In this document: positions 39,337 through 50,993 of the stretch, piece after piece
How positions within the stretch are numbered: the stretch's first letter is position 1
Layout: every line of letters starts with the position of its first letter
Assembly (NCBI RefSeq): GCF_024868665.1
Contig: NC_079898.1
Span: 24,576,735 to 24,640,734, forward strand
Source: Triplophysa rosa
Lineage: Eukaryota; Chordata; Actinopteri; Cypriniformes; Nemacheilidae
DNA: 64,000 bases
Direction: 5' to 3'
Notes under the pieces: model-generated
The model's database searches: none
The model's input: only the letters and a program-made list of their open reading frames with translations
Told to the model about the DNA's origin: nothing
Made by a program: the position numbers and the translations under genes

Positions 39337-41423
39337 CAGAGATGGGCAGTATTTTAATTACATGTATTTGAAATACGTATTTAATTACTTTTGAGTATTT
39401 TGTAATTTGTATTTTCCTTAACAAAAAAAGTCAAATGTAATTTGTATTTTAAAATATTTAAATACTTTTTAAAATATGTCATTTTATTCTTGCCTACAAT
39501 AACTTCACCAGGCAGTGGTGGCACCACTGTTCCGAAAGTGGTGGGGCAAATTTTGATACTGAAATATGTAATAAAATTTGAGCTATCAATAATAATTTGA
39601 ACTAAACAGCTTGTGGCCCAGCAAATGCAAGCAGAACTCAAATATAAAAAAAATATTAAAATTAATTTTATTAAACAGTAAAGAACCCTGTTCTAGACTT
39701 TCATTCCATTAAAGGATACTTGACATCTCATTTCCCTTTACTGCCATAGTAGGGAAAATAAATACTATGGTAGTCAATGGGAATGAGATCTGACATTCTT
39801 CCAAATATCTTTAGAAATCTTTAGAATCTCTAGAAATTTATACAGGTTTGGATCAATCTGAGGGTGAGTAAATGATGACAGAATTTTCATTATTGGGTTA
39901 AGTATCCCTTTAAATTGCCGAAAATATTTTAAGGCATATATACCTTCTATATCACTATACCTTCGATATCTTTAAAAATGTCGAAGTTATTGATGTGCTG
40001 TAGAAAAACAGATAGACATTCATTGCTCGATTTAAAGTGATTCTACATGCATACCTGACTGTTTCCAGGGAAATCAGTTGAATCATCTTTTTGTCTGAGA
40101 GAAGATGTAGATGTACACCTGTCATTTGTCTATAAAACGTACTGTACAGTTTGCTTTTAACGCTATACACTCTAAAAACAGTTGTGTTAAAAACAAGACA
40201 TTTCGTGTTCATTTAAGGACAAAACATTAATGTTGTTCCTGTAAATGCTAGCAAAAATGAATGGACGATCATAGTGCATCTGGATGAGCGTCAAAGCGCG
40301 GGTAACCAACCCACTAGCTGAATTATAAGTTTTGATTGTTTTTTCAACCGAGTCAGACCTGTCTGTTATTAAGTGCGTTTGACTTATTCCGAGGCTGCGG
40401 AATAAGTACATTAACATGTCGCAAGAGTGTTTCAAAAGCAACCTTTTCCAATCACTCTCGCGGTACTTTGATTTAAGCAAAGAAAAGAAATCGCTTTTGT
40501 GCTCAAAGTGCTTTAAGGTAAAGTATCTAGTAAAATCTACTAGCTAGAATTTATCTGCTAGCTAAAGAGTGACTTGTGTTGTCTAGTGATGCCGGATCGC
40601 AGTTATTTCTGTGGGCAGGTGGTTCAAGTAACAAAAAATTACATTCTGATTAATTGCGGGTGGGTTAATTAATATTAACAAGATGTGCCACTGCCATAAC
40701 AATTAATTGGGAGGAATGAAACGCTCAATATGGCCGCTCTAGCGAAGGAACTCCGTTCCAGTGATACGAGCCAATCGTCAATCAGTATTGACTGGGGCGG
40801 GGCTCTCGTGAGGCGCTTGCCAGCCTGTGCACATGCACAGTAGATGAAGCAATCTTGAAAAAGGTGATTTTTAGCGCAATTTAAGCTTAGCAAAACCAAG
40901 TTATGGTACTGTTCATGTCAGGTTTAATTATTGATAGGACATATGCTGTTTAATTGTGATTTTTGCCAGCGATTTAAAAAATATCTGCCTTCCCCCATTA
41001 AAGTAGATAGGACAGTGGACTCGCTGTTAACTGCCCAGAGGCGTTGCAAACATGGCCGCCGAGTGGCACGACTTCCGTAAATGGACTTTGGTCGCGGGAG
41101 AATGAGATAAATCAATAATGATAATAATATTAAAATGTCGTGAAGGCCTACATATTTATGTAAGTGTGTAAGAGTGTTTGATGGACTGCTGTTTAGAAAA
41201 CTTTTCTTTCTTTCTTCTGTGTATCTAACTCCACTGTTACTATCGCACTTTAAATGATTGCTTTAAAAAATATTGTATTTTTGTATTTTCAAATTACAAA
41301 TTACTTGCATTTTAATTAAATACATTTTTCAGCAGTATTTTGTATTTTATTTAAATACATTTTATGAGGAAGTATTTGTAATTTGTACCTAAATACTTTT
41401 TGATGTATTTGTGCCCATCTCTG
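39337..41423. mobile_element. hAT-type element, 2.09 kb, with 8-bp target duplication
   Basis: The left end CAGAGATGGGCAGTATTTTA and the right end (inverted CAGAGATGGGCACAAATACA) form TIRs. Identical GACATATC flanks both sides (39329-39336, 41424-41431). Subterminal regions are rich in TTTAATTA/ATTTGTATTT in both orientations. These are hAT hallmarks. No transposase ORF is visible inside, so it is non-autonomous. The interior carries an Angel-like MITE (39709-39913) and GC-rich anonymous sequence near 40720-40830 and 41030-41100. Confidence 0.88.
39709..39913. mobile_element. Angel-like MITE nested in the hAT element
   Basis: The ends TTAAAGGATACTTGACATCT and (inverted) TTAAAGGGATACTTAACCCA surround CTACTATGG-type central repeats and GAGGGTGAGTAAATGATGAC. 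It sits inside the 39337-41423 element, so it either inserted after that element formed or has been carried along with it. Confidence 0.7.
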
Positions 41424-41495
41424 GACATATCCCTATGGTTTCACACTTCCAAATGTACTGTTGTCTTCTAACGTTGTGAGCAGTATATTACTGCA

Positions 41496-41740
41496 TAAAG
41501 GGAATAGTTCACCCCCTAAAATAATAATTCTGTAATGATTTATTCACCCTCGTTCAAACCTATTTATGACTTTTCTGTGGAACACAAAAAAATATATTTT
41601 GAGAAATGTCTCTGCGGTCCAAGTCAATGGCGTTCAAAGTTGTTTGGTTGCCAACATTTTTCAAAATATCTTCTTTTGTGTTCTGCGGAAGAAAGTAAAG
41701 ACATACAGATTTGAAATGTCATAAGGGTGAAGAAACAACG
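41496..41740. mobile_element. Angel-like MITE variant
   Basis: It begins TAAAGGGAATAGTTCACCCC. It contains GAGAAATGTCTCTGCGGTCC and the inverted AAAATATCTTCTTTTGTGTT, and ends ATGTCATAAGGGTGAAGAAA. The outermost right end is missing. A short (GTAATT)n run follows at 41748-41773. Confidence 0.65.
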
Positions 41741-42946
41741 AAGAAAATTGTAATTGTAATTGTAATTGTAATTAATGACATCAGGTGAAAAGCTTTGTTT
41801 TATTTGATAAATGATTATAAAGACAGAATTTGTTTGTTCTTTGGAGTATCATGCACATAAGACCTGTAACGTATAAACTTAATTTCATTTAAACTCAGAG
41901 GAGTTCGATCATGAAGACGTTCCCAAGCTTTGCCTGTGTAACCACGTGTAAATTTAGCAAGTAGACCACTAGTGCGTGTATTCACGAAGAGCGTGTGTAC
42001 CGTTCGGATGTGTGTGTATGTCGGATGTAGAGGACGGGGCCATCCAGTCTTTTTCCACAGACACAAACACCATCTGCTCTGTGTTTTGGGAAACGGGTTT
42101 CTTAGCAGCGTTCTTCACTAACCGCAAGCAAAAATGGTCAGAGCAGCGCCGCAGTGATCGGACAGGGAGCTGTTTTTTTCTGCACTCTCTCTTGTTTATC
42201 AAGCCCCTGTATTTAAGTTTAATATAACTGCAGTATTTTGCTGAGAGACCTGCGGTGGGCCGAAGGCTGCCAATGTCCCTCCACCCCACGGGTGGGGCAG
42301 AGCGGGGTGGTGGCTAGAGCGTGCGGTCGCGAGCGCAGATGTGCAGGGGCTTATTTTGTGGTGTATAAATTGCAGGCTGCCCCATGTGCAACTCATAAAG
42401 GGGAAACACAGCAAAGGACAGAAAGAAAAGTGCAGTGATGAGGCCACATTCACTTCAAACGCTCTTGTGGAGCAAAAACGCCCAGAGAGTCTAAATCGGG
42501 CCCTCAAGCTGAAGGGGGATCTTGAACAGAAGGATGAGAAACGTATTCATAGGAATCAGTCATCTTTGATTTGATGATCCCCAGCGTGATGTTTCATCGG
42601 CTAAAGTTAAACCGTATAAAATCAAAGTTGACCTTGAACAGTATTGTAGCTCGGTGGCAAACATTTTGAGAAACCAGATGATTTCAATGTAAATAGAAAA
42701 TTATAGCTACAGTCTACATGATATTAAGGAGCTTAACAATGCAAGAGAACCATATAGTTTGCTGACATGATGACTTGGAGAGGAAACAAAAAAACGTGAA
42801 TGTGAAGTTATTCAACAGCAGGAAAGATGTCCGTTAGGCTGTTTCTGCAGAAAATACATTGCAAACCTAAAACCAGGAACCAGAAATAATGATGTTCTGT
42901 TTTCTCTAACTCGATCACCATTTCTTTCTTTTTTGAAAAGGGTGAA

Positions 42947-43211
42947 TAGTGGAAAGTTCATTCAAAAATAGAAATTCTGTCATTTGTTCATATTGTTCAA
43001 AACCTGTTTATTCTGTGGAACACAAAAGAAGATATTTTGAGAAATGTCTCAGTTTTTTCAATGTCAATGGGGTTCAGTGTTGTTTGGTTATTAACATTCT
43101 CTAAAATATCTTCTTTTGTGTTTTGTAGAAGAAACAAAGTCATGCAGGTTTGGAATAACACAAGGGTGAATAAATGAAGAATTTTCATTTTTGGGTGAAC
43201 CATCCGTTTAA
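42947..43211. mobile_element. Angel-like MITE variant
   Basis: Left GGAAAGTTCATTCAAAAATA; arms with AAAGAAGATATTTTGAGAAA and its inverse; right TTTTTGGGTGAACCATCCG and TTTAA. Near full length, belonging to the same subgroup as 41496. Confidence 0.65.
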
Positions 43212-43545
43212 CTCATTCCCATTTTTTATATATTGTCAGGTCCTGTTTGAGACTTCACATGGGGAAGTGAATGCGCACGTGTTAACGAAAGATAATGTGA
43301 CTTCTCGTGTCTTAAATAACATGTAAGTAAAAAAATGGTTGGGTCCTTTATAGCGGGCACCATTCAGTTTCCATTCGTATTATATTTCTTGGCTGGACTG
43401 TTTGTCTTATTTAGACTGGTAATGTCATTGATTCAATTAGTCACGTTTTACTAAAGAAAATACTTTGTATTGCTGCAAGAAGTAAATGAATTTAAAAAAA
43501 AGATTGGCAAGATAAATGTTCAGTGTTGATAAAGCCATGCTTATA

Positions 43546-43676
43546 AACCTATGCTGGTTTGTTGGTCTGAGCTGGTCTCCCAGCCTGGTCAGATGGGTCT
43601 CTTAGCTGGTTTGGAGTGTGTTTCATGCATTTTTCAGCTGGTCAGACTGGAAGACCAGAAAACCAGCTTAGGCTAC
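43546..43676. mobile_element. Fold-back MITE rich in GCTGGT/ACCAGC
   Basis: Left AACCTATGCTGGTTTG and right (inverted) AGCCTAAGCTGGTTTT delimit about 130 bp filled with CTGGTC/GACCAG motifs in both orientations. Related stretches occur at 54410-54515 and 58470-58630. Confidence 0.6.
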
Positions 43677-44807
43677 TTTTAGGTATTTGTTTATTTTGTA
43701 TAGTCCTAGAAGTCTGACAAGTTTTTAACGCATGTTGAAAACCCACTGAAACAGAATTTCCCCAAGGGGAAAATAAAAGGTACTACTACTACTACTGTTT
43801 TGTTATGTACTTTGAACTTTTTTTGCTGTTAACAGAGATTTGCAGTTCGGGTGATTATACGTTTCAGAATTGATTGACAACAGTTTGGTAGACAGGAGTT
43901 AAAGCTAAAAAATTTGCTTTAGAAACTTTTGAAAAAAAGTTGTTTTGTAAAGCCGACATAATTATTATCCATCTGAAGTCTTTAAAAGTTTTAGAAGTAT
44001 TAAGGTTAGTTTGAAGTAGGTGAATAAGAAAGATAGCTTTAGCATGTTTATCAGTTTGGCAGCTTGATAAGCCCCTCCCCTTTCCACAGAGCTGTGCCCA
44101 CACCCCCCCCCTTCCGTTTTCTCACACTCACTCTCAACCACAAGGACTTTACTGGCACGACAACACACCACTCCGGCAGTTCTCCTCAAATTTCTCATTT
44201 TCTCATAAATTATTTATCAAAGACAAATATGCTTGAGCAAAGTCTTATTTCACTGGTGCTTAATGAGTGTGTAAATAAGAATAAACCTCAATGTAACAAT
44301 GTTTTGTTGTCTAAATATAAAATAAAAGTCACTCACAAGTGTTTGCGTTTCATCTTTTGCTTACCAAATTTGATGCAAATTTTTAGAGTTAAAAGATTAT
44401 ATTATATTATATAAGAATTGTATTATGTTATAATAATTATATTATGTTATAATAATTATATTATTTGTAAAATATCTAATATTTCAAAATATTTTTAATT
44501 TAACTTTTTTATTATTTATAATTTAGCGCTGTTTTGATAGTTTATCACTTATTCCTAGAGTGTGACATCCTGTTGCTCAAAAACATATTTTTTATTTATT
44601 TTATTTATTTGTTTAAATTTTCACCGTAACTTCACCATAACTTACAACTAACATAAGTCACCTTTTTAATTACTATAGAATTTGTTCGGTAAATAACAGC
44701 ATACCTGAAAATCAATTGGATGTCTTCAGAAGAATTGAAATATAGTTCGTAAGTTGTTCGTTTATTTTCCAGATCTACAACCTCTTGGCATTCATAATTG
44801 CAAGAAC

Positions 44808-45099
44808 TGAGTGATGATTTTTCATGATATTACTTTTGTTGACCACCCAAAACTAAAGATTCTTTCATCATTGACTCATTCCAAACCTGGTTACTTTTCT
44901 TTCTTCTGTAGAACACAAAAGAAGATATTTTTAAAAACGTTGGTAACCGAACAACGTTGGACTCCATTTACTTCCATAGTATGGACACAAAACCACAGAG
45001 ACATTTCTCAAAATATCTTCTTTTGTGTTGAACAGAGGAATGACATGAGTGTAAATAAATGATGACATCATTTTCATTTTTGGATAACTAACTCTTTAA
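44808..45099. mobile_element. Angel-like MITE variant, diverged
   Basis: AACACAAAAGAAGATATTTT and inverted AAAATATCTTCTTTTGTGTT arms surround a CCATTTACTTCCATAGTATG core. The right end reads TTCATTTTTGGATAACTAAC. The outermost ends are degraded. Confidence 0.6.
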
Positions 45100-46288
45100 C
45101 AAGAACAGCATACACGTTCAGAATGGCTTTTAAATATTCAGTGCGCTGTTTCTCTTTAAAAGTGATCTTTATCAACTTCGTCTTTGTTGTGGATGACACA
45201 GGAATCACAGATCTGGCCTCGGGGTTGCCCTGCGCCCCGTCACAGCCGCTGATGGGGCAAACCTGCGCTAATGTGGGGTTACACTGGCAGACTCGGCGTG
45301 GGAGCGTCGTAAGCCACTCTCTCCACCTCAAGATTCACCATTTCACATTCCTCAAACCAGACCAGGCCAGATCACAGCAGATTTGGGCCAGAGCATGGTC
45401 GACCAAAACCCAACCACCAACCTCTGCTCCCTGCCGTTCAGAGCGCTTCAAACACGCAGATCTGTGTCACATGCCAGCGTGCCAGTTTATCCCTCGCTCA
45501 CATTTCTCGTTTTTGCTCTCCCACGGCTCATGCCGAGCGTGACATTTCTCAGTTTCGCTCGTGTTTGCTGTTGGCCAAACAAACAAGCCACTTTTCATGC
45601 CAGGCTCGTCTGGGGTTTATGCAACGGGTTTGCAGATATATGACAAACTTTACGACTTGCATTAGCGCGTTCACTTTATGCAAAATGTGCATTTGCGTGT
45701 ACGATGTGTGTGTGCACGAGTTGCGTGCTACAGCTCTGAGTCTCGCTGCTAAATACGTGTTTCGTGTGTGTGCGTGGTCTATCTATGGGTTAGCGTTTGT
45801 GTGTCTATGTGTGCGTGTATATTAGACTTGTTGATTTCCTGTGGTGCAGACAGAGGTTTCAATGTGCCAGACTAAAAGAAGAGCTTCGGTACAGGATGTA
45901 GAGATGTTGTTCTCACTAAGTATACACAGACGTGAGACACGCATTTGGACGCGTGCGTGCGTTTCTGTGCGTCTGAATGTTATGCCTCCACTGGTGCATG
46001 TAGGACACCAAGTATATTCATCTTTTAATAAACGTTTGAGAGTCAGTGTTTCATGCATTCTTTAGATAAATGCGATCTCAGAGCTGTGTGTAGTTCAGAT
46101 AAAATCATGTCTGCATAGAGAGAAATGAGATAAGAAATGGTAAGCAAGAGATATCAGTTGAGCAGCGCAGCAGTACTTTAGATAGAGATGCACGATATAA
46201 TCTGGCATGACTTTTAAGATGATCATGATTAAAAAATGCTAAATATAAGCACGTAGATTTGCATGAACAATAACAGTGTATATATTAT

Positions 46289-47097
46289 CCCTGCTGAAAA
46301 AAGCAAACAATAGAAACCCAATCGAAATCTCATAAATTCTACTCGTTTCCATTAAAAGAACCATTAGCTGTTTTAAAACCAAGATACTTTTTTGTGTGTT
46401 TTGGGCATTATTCCAATAGGATTGTTCCCATCGGCCAGATCCCTGCTGAAAAAACAATAGAAACCATTAAAGTGGTTTTACTGGCTTTAATGGAAACTGT
46501 AATGGTTCTACTGGATTCTGTTGGTGGGATGTTACATCCTATTGGAATAATGGCCAAAACACACTACAAAAAAGAATTTTGTAATGGTTTTAATGGAAAA
46601 CCTAATGGTTCATAATGGTATTTAATGGAAACCATTAGACTTTCTGTAATGGTTTCTGTCGGGTTTCTATTGTTTTTTTCAGCAGGGATAACATCCCACC
46701 AATAAAATCCATCACATACCAGTAGACACCATTTGGTTTCCATTAAATCCAGTACGATTCCCATTAGACCAGTAACTTTTGTATTTGGGCAGGGTTCTAT
46801 TTGAAGAAAGACAAAAATAAAAACCTGCCCAAAAGACGATAGAAATTTTAATTGATTTACTGGCTATAGTGGGAATTGCATTGATTTTAACGGAAATATT
46901 GATATCTATTGGTATGTGAGGGTTTATATTAGTGGGAAATTAAATCCTATTGGAGTAATGCCCAAAAGGCATTACAAAACAGAATTTTGTTGTGGTTTTA
47001 ATGGGAAAAGCTAATGGTTCAAAATGTTTTTTAATGGGAAACTATTTCTTTGATGGTTTATATTGGGTTTCTATAGTTTTTTTTCTGCATGGATATT
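46289..47097. mobile_element. Cluster of fold-back repeats with CCCTGCTGAAAAAA ends
   Basis: CCCTGCTGAAAAAAC at 46289 and 46441 (direct copies) and the inverse TTTTTTTCAGCAGGG ending at about 46687 define a 247-bp fold-back element plus a partial neighbour. Interior TTAATGGAAACC/GGTTTCCATT motifs are in both orientations. A related, more diverged stretch (CTGCCCAAAAGACGATAG to TTTTCTGCATGG) follows to 47097. Confidence 0.6.
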
Positions 47098-47124
47098 AGG
47101 TCTTATTATAAGGTCCCAAAATTC

Positions 47125-47213
47125 CAAAATTTGTTAACCTATGGTTGGACCAAATATGGACACCAACGGTTGGGTTTATCCATATTTTACCCAACCATTT
47201 TAGAGTGCATTAA
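47125..47213. mobile_element. Repeat relic with CAACGGTTGGGTT core
   Basis: TGGTTGGACC, CCAACGGTTGGG and ACCCAACCATTTTAGAGTG are alternating inverted motifs of a common fish fold-back repeat. Only the right part is well kept. Confidence 0.45.
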
Positions 47214-48605
47214 AACTTTGCAGTAAAAGAACCACCTTCTTATCAAAACCTTTTTTCTTTGTAGAGTTACTGAGGGCTTTATGACCTTATCCATCCATTT
47301 ACATTACACTCATGCATTTGCCCGACAATTTTATCACAAGCGACTTACTACACATTCAACATTTTATCCGTCCTCATGTGAATTTGTTAATTCATTCTTT
47401 CCTCTCTGTAGTGGGGGACACAGATACACACACGCCTGTTGAAGTTCTGTGAAACTTCAGTTTTCGTGTGATTATCAGAATGCCATGAGTCACTGCATTC
47501 AAAGTGCATTCTGGGTAGGGATGTGACCACAGGTTGAGAAATTAGTGTGTTCACCGTAAAGTGGCTATGTGTGTGAGAGAGTGTTTGTATATGTTCCATG
47601 GTAGAACGGTTGTGTGTGTGTTCCATGGTTAGGTGTGCGGTTGGTATGACCTGCTTTCGTTTGGACCCGTCACTCATTTGGTTCAGAGAGACGTTGTGAA
47701 TCAGAGAGCACGTTTGCATGAGAGAGAAAAAGAGATTTCTTCTCAGTCTCTTGCCTCCTGTTGACTTGTCCTTATCTGACACATCTAACACAGTGTTTTG
47801 CATGACATTTACACTTCATTAATGCATTTAATATGACATTTTTTAATCAGTATTTATATTCCCTGGCATCCAATCATTGCAACGCTATACCAGTTGAACC
47901 ACATAAACACAATAATGTTCCCAGCATCTAATGTTGTGTGTGTTTTCTGCCCATCCACCTAACCAAGACTCTTTTGTCTTATGTACCTGCACACGTTTTT
48001 TTACCGTGTGTTTGTCTCTGCATGGTTGCATGGGGTTTGCGGCAGACTTTTTATTTTGTGCTGCGTGGAGATATTATTGTTTTGATGAACACTCTCTGTT
48101 TTTTTCTATCCTCTTGTAGACACTGTGCGTCTGAAGAGGTTTCCCACGCTTTCATTTGTTACTCTTCAATCAGACGTGAACATGCGGTGAGCATATACAC
48201 ACACATACAGTATATCATATCACATACATGTAGATAGCTGTATATCATAGGACATCTCACAAACACATTGTTCTAAAGCTGAAAATGAGTGTATTTGGGT
48301 TTAGCCTGTGTAACTTAAATGATAACAAACCCTTATCTTTATAAGGTGTTATACATTATTTTGATCTATTGTTGTGAATGCGAACTATTAAATATTACAC
48401 ACTAAGTTGTAATTGCAAACAAAAAAGTAAAATCCAAATAAAAAGGACGTTTGAAGAAATGAAATGTGCATATGTATCTTTCGAGCACAGCTGAGCTTTA
48501 TGTGAGCGCTCCAGGTGACCATCTAGATGTGCCCTAAATCAAACACAGCATTCAAGCAAACACGTATGAATCTCGCGTAGTCTTGCTACGTATATCTGAC
48601 TTATC

Positions 48606-48916
48606 TTAAAGGGATAGTTCACCCAAAAAAGAACATTCTGCTATCATTTACTCGTCCTCTTGTCATTGCAAATGATGTATGTATGTATGACTCTCTTTCC
48701 TCTGTAGAACACAAAAGAAGATATTTTGAAGTTGTTGGTAACCGAACAGCCCCGGCACCCATTCACTTCGATTGTATGGACACAAAACCAATGCAAGTGA
48801 ATGTGTGCTGGTTTACAACATTCTTCAAAAGATCTTTTTTTGTGTTCTGTGGAAAAAAGAAAGTCAGGTTTGAAATGACAAAAGAGTGAGTAAATAATGA
48901 TAGAATTTTTTTTTTG
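48606..48916. mobile_element. Angel-like MITE variant, near full length
   Basis: It begins TTAAAGGGATAGTTCACCCA. It contains ACACAAAAGAAGATATTTTG and a CCCATTCACTTCG core, and reaches GAGTGAGTAAATAATGATAG before an A/T-rich end. The right terminus is eroded. Confidence 0.7.
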
Positions 48917-49072
48917 TTTAATTGTAATGTTTATGTAGGAATGTTAATTTAGTTGTATCTGCTTAAAGGTAAAACTGTATCATTGTGGTATTATTTTGTA
49001 TCATCTTTTCATCTCTTGAGTGGCACCATGACTGTGTGATGTTACACACTTTACAGTTAAAGTACAGTACAG

Positions 49073-49687
49073 TGTCATGGCTCTGCTTCATTTAGTCATG
49101 TTTTTCTTGGTCCTGTAGCAGAGTCATGACAAAGCCTTTGGTTATGTGTGGAGAGAAACATATTATTGTCCTTTTGACAATAATATACGTTCTCTCCAGT
49201 GTCTCGTCTCTGTTACCGCCATCTCGTTTCCTCGTTATCTTAAGTGTTTAATTAATTAATTAAACCCTCGTTATCCTGAGTGTTTAATTACCCACACCTG
49301 CCCCGTGTCGTTATCCTTTGTCTGTCTTCCCTATATAATACCCTCATGTTTCATTGTCCTGTGTCGGTCATTACGTATGTTATGTGCTGCTTCGTGTCAT
49401 CGTCTTGCCTTGTCCTGTCATCTGTTCCTCGTGAGTGAGTTTGTTTGTTCTACCCTGTATTGTTTGTATTAGATGTTTGGTGGTGTCGTTTAAGTTTAGT
49501 TTTGCTGTTCTTGTTTTCATTTTGCCCCCTCGTGGGAAGTCTTTGTTTTCTGTTTGTTTCTTAGTTTAGTTCCTGATTTATACCCCCTCGTGGGTTTTTG
49601 TTTTGTGTTTTTTGTAAAATAAAGTCATTTGTTAACCCCTTCATCCCCGCTGCCTGCAATTGGGTTCTTTCCTGCGTTTTCGTGACA
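49073..49687 (+). repeat. Left LTR
   Basis: TGTCATGG ... CGTGACA, with TGTCA/TGACA inverted termini. CTATATAATA at 49331-49340 is the likely TATA box, and AATAAA at 49618-49623 the poly(A) signal. It contains a small duplication (TTAATTAATTAATTAAACCC) absent from the right LTR. Confidence 0.9.
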
Positions 49688-49689
49688 GA

Positions 49690-50844
49690 ATGACCGACCC
49701 CAATCAGAACCCAGCGGGCAGCAAGATGAACGGCACGGCGTCCTCCTCACGGTCCGCTCAAGCCCGCTTGCTGCTAGGTTTCCGCCAGGGGAACTACAGG
49801 AATCGGGAGTTCGCCGGGGCATTCTCGGCGGTGGCTGAGACGGCTGAGTTCAACGAGGCAGAGTTGAAGACGATCTTCAACTGCTGCCTCACTCAGCGCC
49901 TCACCCCGTCTGAGAAGAGGCTGCTGGGTCCCCTAGGGTTCGCGGCAATGGTCAGGTTCGTGGCCAACCGGGACGATCCCGGGGGTGGGGTTCCACGTGG
50001 GACTTCCACCTCGCGGTCGATCACGCCGGAGGGCCTCGACCTGACTGCTGCTGCCCGGGGGGACTCGGTACCCTCCGGCTTGAGCTCCACGGTCCCCGTT
50101 CACTCTGGTGGCGCCGGGAGCGAGCGGGAGGGAGGGGATCCGGGGATGACGTCGGCTGATTCCTCCGCTGCGGAACTCCCTCCGGTCCCCACGGATTCGC
50201 CAAGGTCTATGGATCCGGTGGTGTGGAGAAGGAGGGAGAGGCGCAGCGGAGGAGCGCCCAGTCCGGTGCAGCCGGCATCCAGTCCGGTGCTGCCGGCGTC
50301 CGGTCCGGTGGTGCTGCCGGCGTCCATTCCGGTGGTGCTGCCGATGTCCTGTCCAGCGTCCAGTCCGGTGCAGCCGGCGTCCAGTCCGGTGCAGCCGGCG
50401 TCCTGTCCAGTGTCCAGCCCGGTGCAGCCGGCGTCCAGCCCGATGCAGCCGGCGTCCAGTCTTGTGTCTAGTCTTGTGTCCAGTCATGTGTCTACTCTTG
50501 TGTCCAGTCCGGTGGTCCAGCCGGCGTCGAGTCCGGTGGTCCAGCCGGTGTCCAGTCCGGTGATCCAGCCGGCCTTCCAGCCGGCGTCAAGCCCTGCCCA
50601 GCCGGCCTTCCAGCCGGCGTCAAGCCAGTTCCAGCCGGCCTCCAGTCCGGCAGCCAGGCCGATCCCTGGGAAACCCCCAGGGCCAAAGGCTGTCCCCCCC
50701 AGGACTCCCCCTAAGTCCCCCAGGACTCCGCGCCCTCGAGCGCAGCCGGGGACTGGGACTGTTCCCCTTCTCCCCTCCCCCATGGACTGCCTCCTATGGG
50801 CCCTGGTTTTGCCCCTCCCCCCCTCCCTTGTTTATTTTTGTTAA
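49690..50844 (+). CDS. Gag-like ORF of the non-autonomous LTR element
   Basis: A 384-residue ORF starting three bases after the left LTR. Residues 24-75 contain RLLLGFRQGNYRNREF, VAETAEFNEAELKTIF and NCCLTQRLTPSEKRL. The RQG...F...VAE...FNEAEL..IF pattern resembles the capsid helix region of Ty3/gypsy-type Gag; this is inference from pattern. From about residue 190 to 325 it is a low-complexity array of SSPVQPA-type heptads (a coding minisatellite), followed by a Pro/Arg-rich basic tail (PPRTPPKSPRTPRPR) that could bind RNA. No CCHC zinc knuckle is seen. High GC content sets it apart from its surroundings. The opposite-strand ORFs here are shadows of this GC-rich stretch. Confidence 0.7.
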   Translation: MTDPNQNPAGSKMNGTASSSRSAQARLLLGFRQGNYRNREFAGAFSAVAETAEFNEAELKTIFNCCLTQRLTPSEKRLLGPLGFAAMVRFVANRDDPGGGVPRGTSTSRSITPEGLDLTAAARGDSVPSGLSSTVPVHSGGAGSEREGGDPGMTSADSSAAELPPVPTDSPRSMDPVVWRRRERRSGGAPSPVQPASSPVLPASGPVVLPASIPVVLPMSCPASSPVQPASSPVQPASCPVSSPVQPASSPMQPASSLVSSLVSSHVSTLVSSPVVQPASSPVVQPVSSPVIQPAFQPASSPAQPAFQPASSQFQPASSPAARPIPGKPPGPKAVPPRTPPKSPRTPRPRAQPGTGTVPLLPSPMDCLLWALVLPLPPSLVYFC

Positions 50845-50979
50845 GTCACCCCAATCCCTTAGTCTTGTTGTCTTGTCTGCCCCTTGTCTTGTTCACCATG
50901 TTTGTCTGGTTTTTGTCACTGTCTCAGTCGGTCTTGTCTCGTCCGTCTACCCCTTGGTGAGCACCTGGAGGTGCTCATT

Positions 50980-50993
50980 AAAGGGGGGGCTTC
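50980..50993 (+). other. Polypurine tract of the LTR element
   Basis: AAAGGGGGGGCTTC lies immediately before the right LTR, the position where plus-strand DNA synthesis is primed in LTR retrotransposons. It supports the LTR assignment and its boundary. Confidence 0.8.

Larger units (their letters stand above)
41432..49072. other. Upstream intergenic DNA between hAT and LTR elements
   Basis: No coding exon is recognised. Known contents are the MITEs listed separately, a GC-rich patch at 42240-42440 with an imperfect CCACCCCACGGGTGGGG palindrome, an ATTATA-rich tract at 44395-44465 and a moderately GC-rich stretch at 45190-45540. The last has an open frame of 139 codons without family similarity. 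47290-47345 resembles a worn, inverted LINE/SINE tail. The rest shows nothing definable. Confidence 0.7.

Noticed and set aside
45123..45542. 139-codon plus-strand ORF in a moderately GC-rich stretch
   Set aside because: It starts inside AT-rich DNA next to a MITE end, and no domain or signal peptide pattern is convincing. Left as anonymous DNA.
49933..50487. 184-codon minus-strand ORF and other reverse ORFs over 49.6-50.8 kb
   Set aside because: They lie opposite the GC-rich gag-like ORF and consist of low-complexity His/Arg/Gly repeats. They are shadows of the coding minisatellite.
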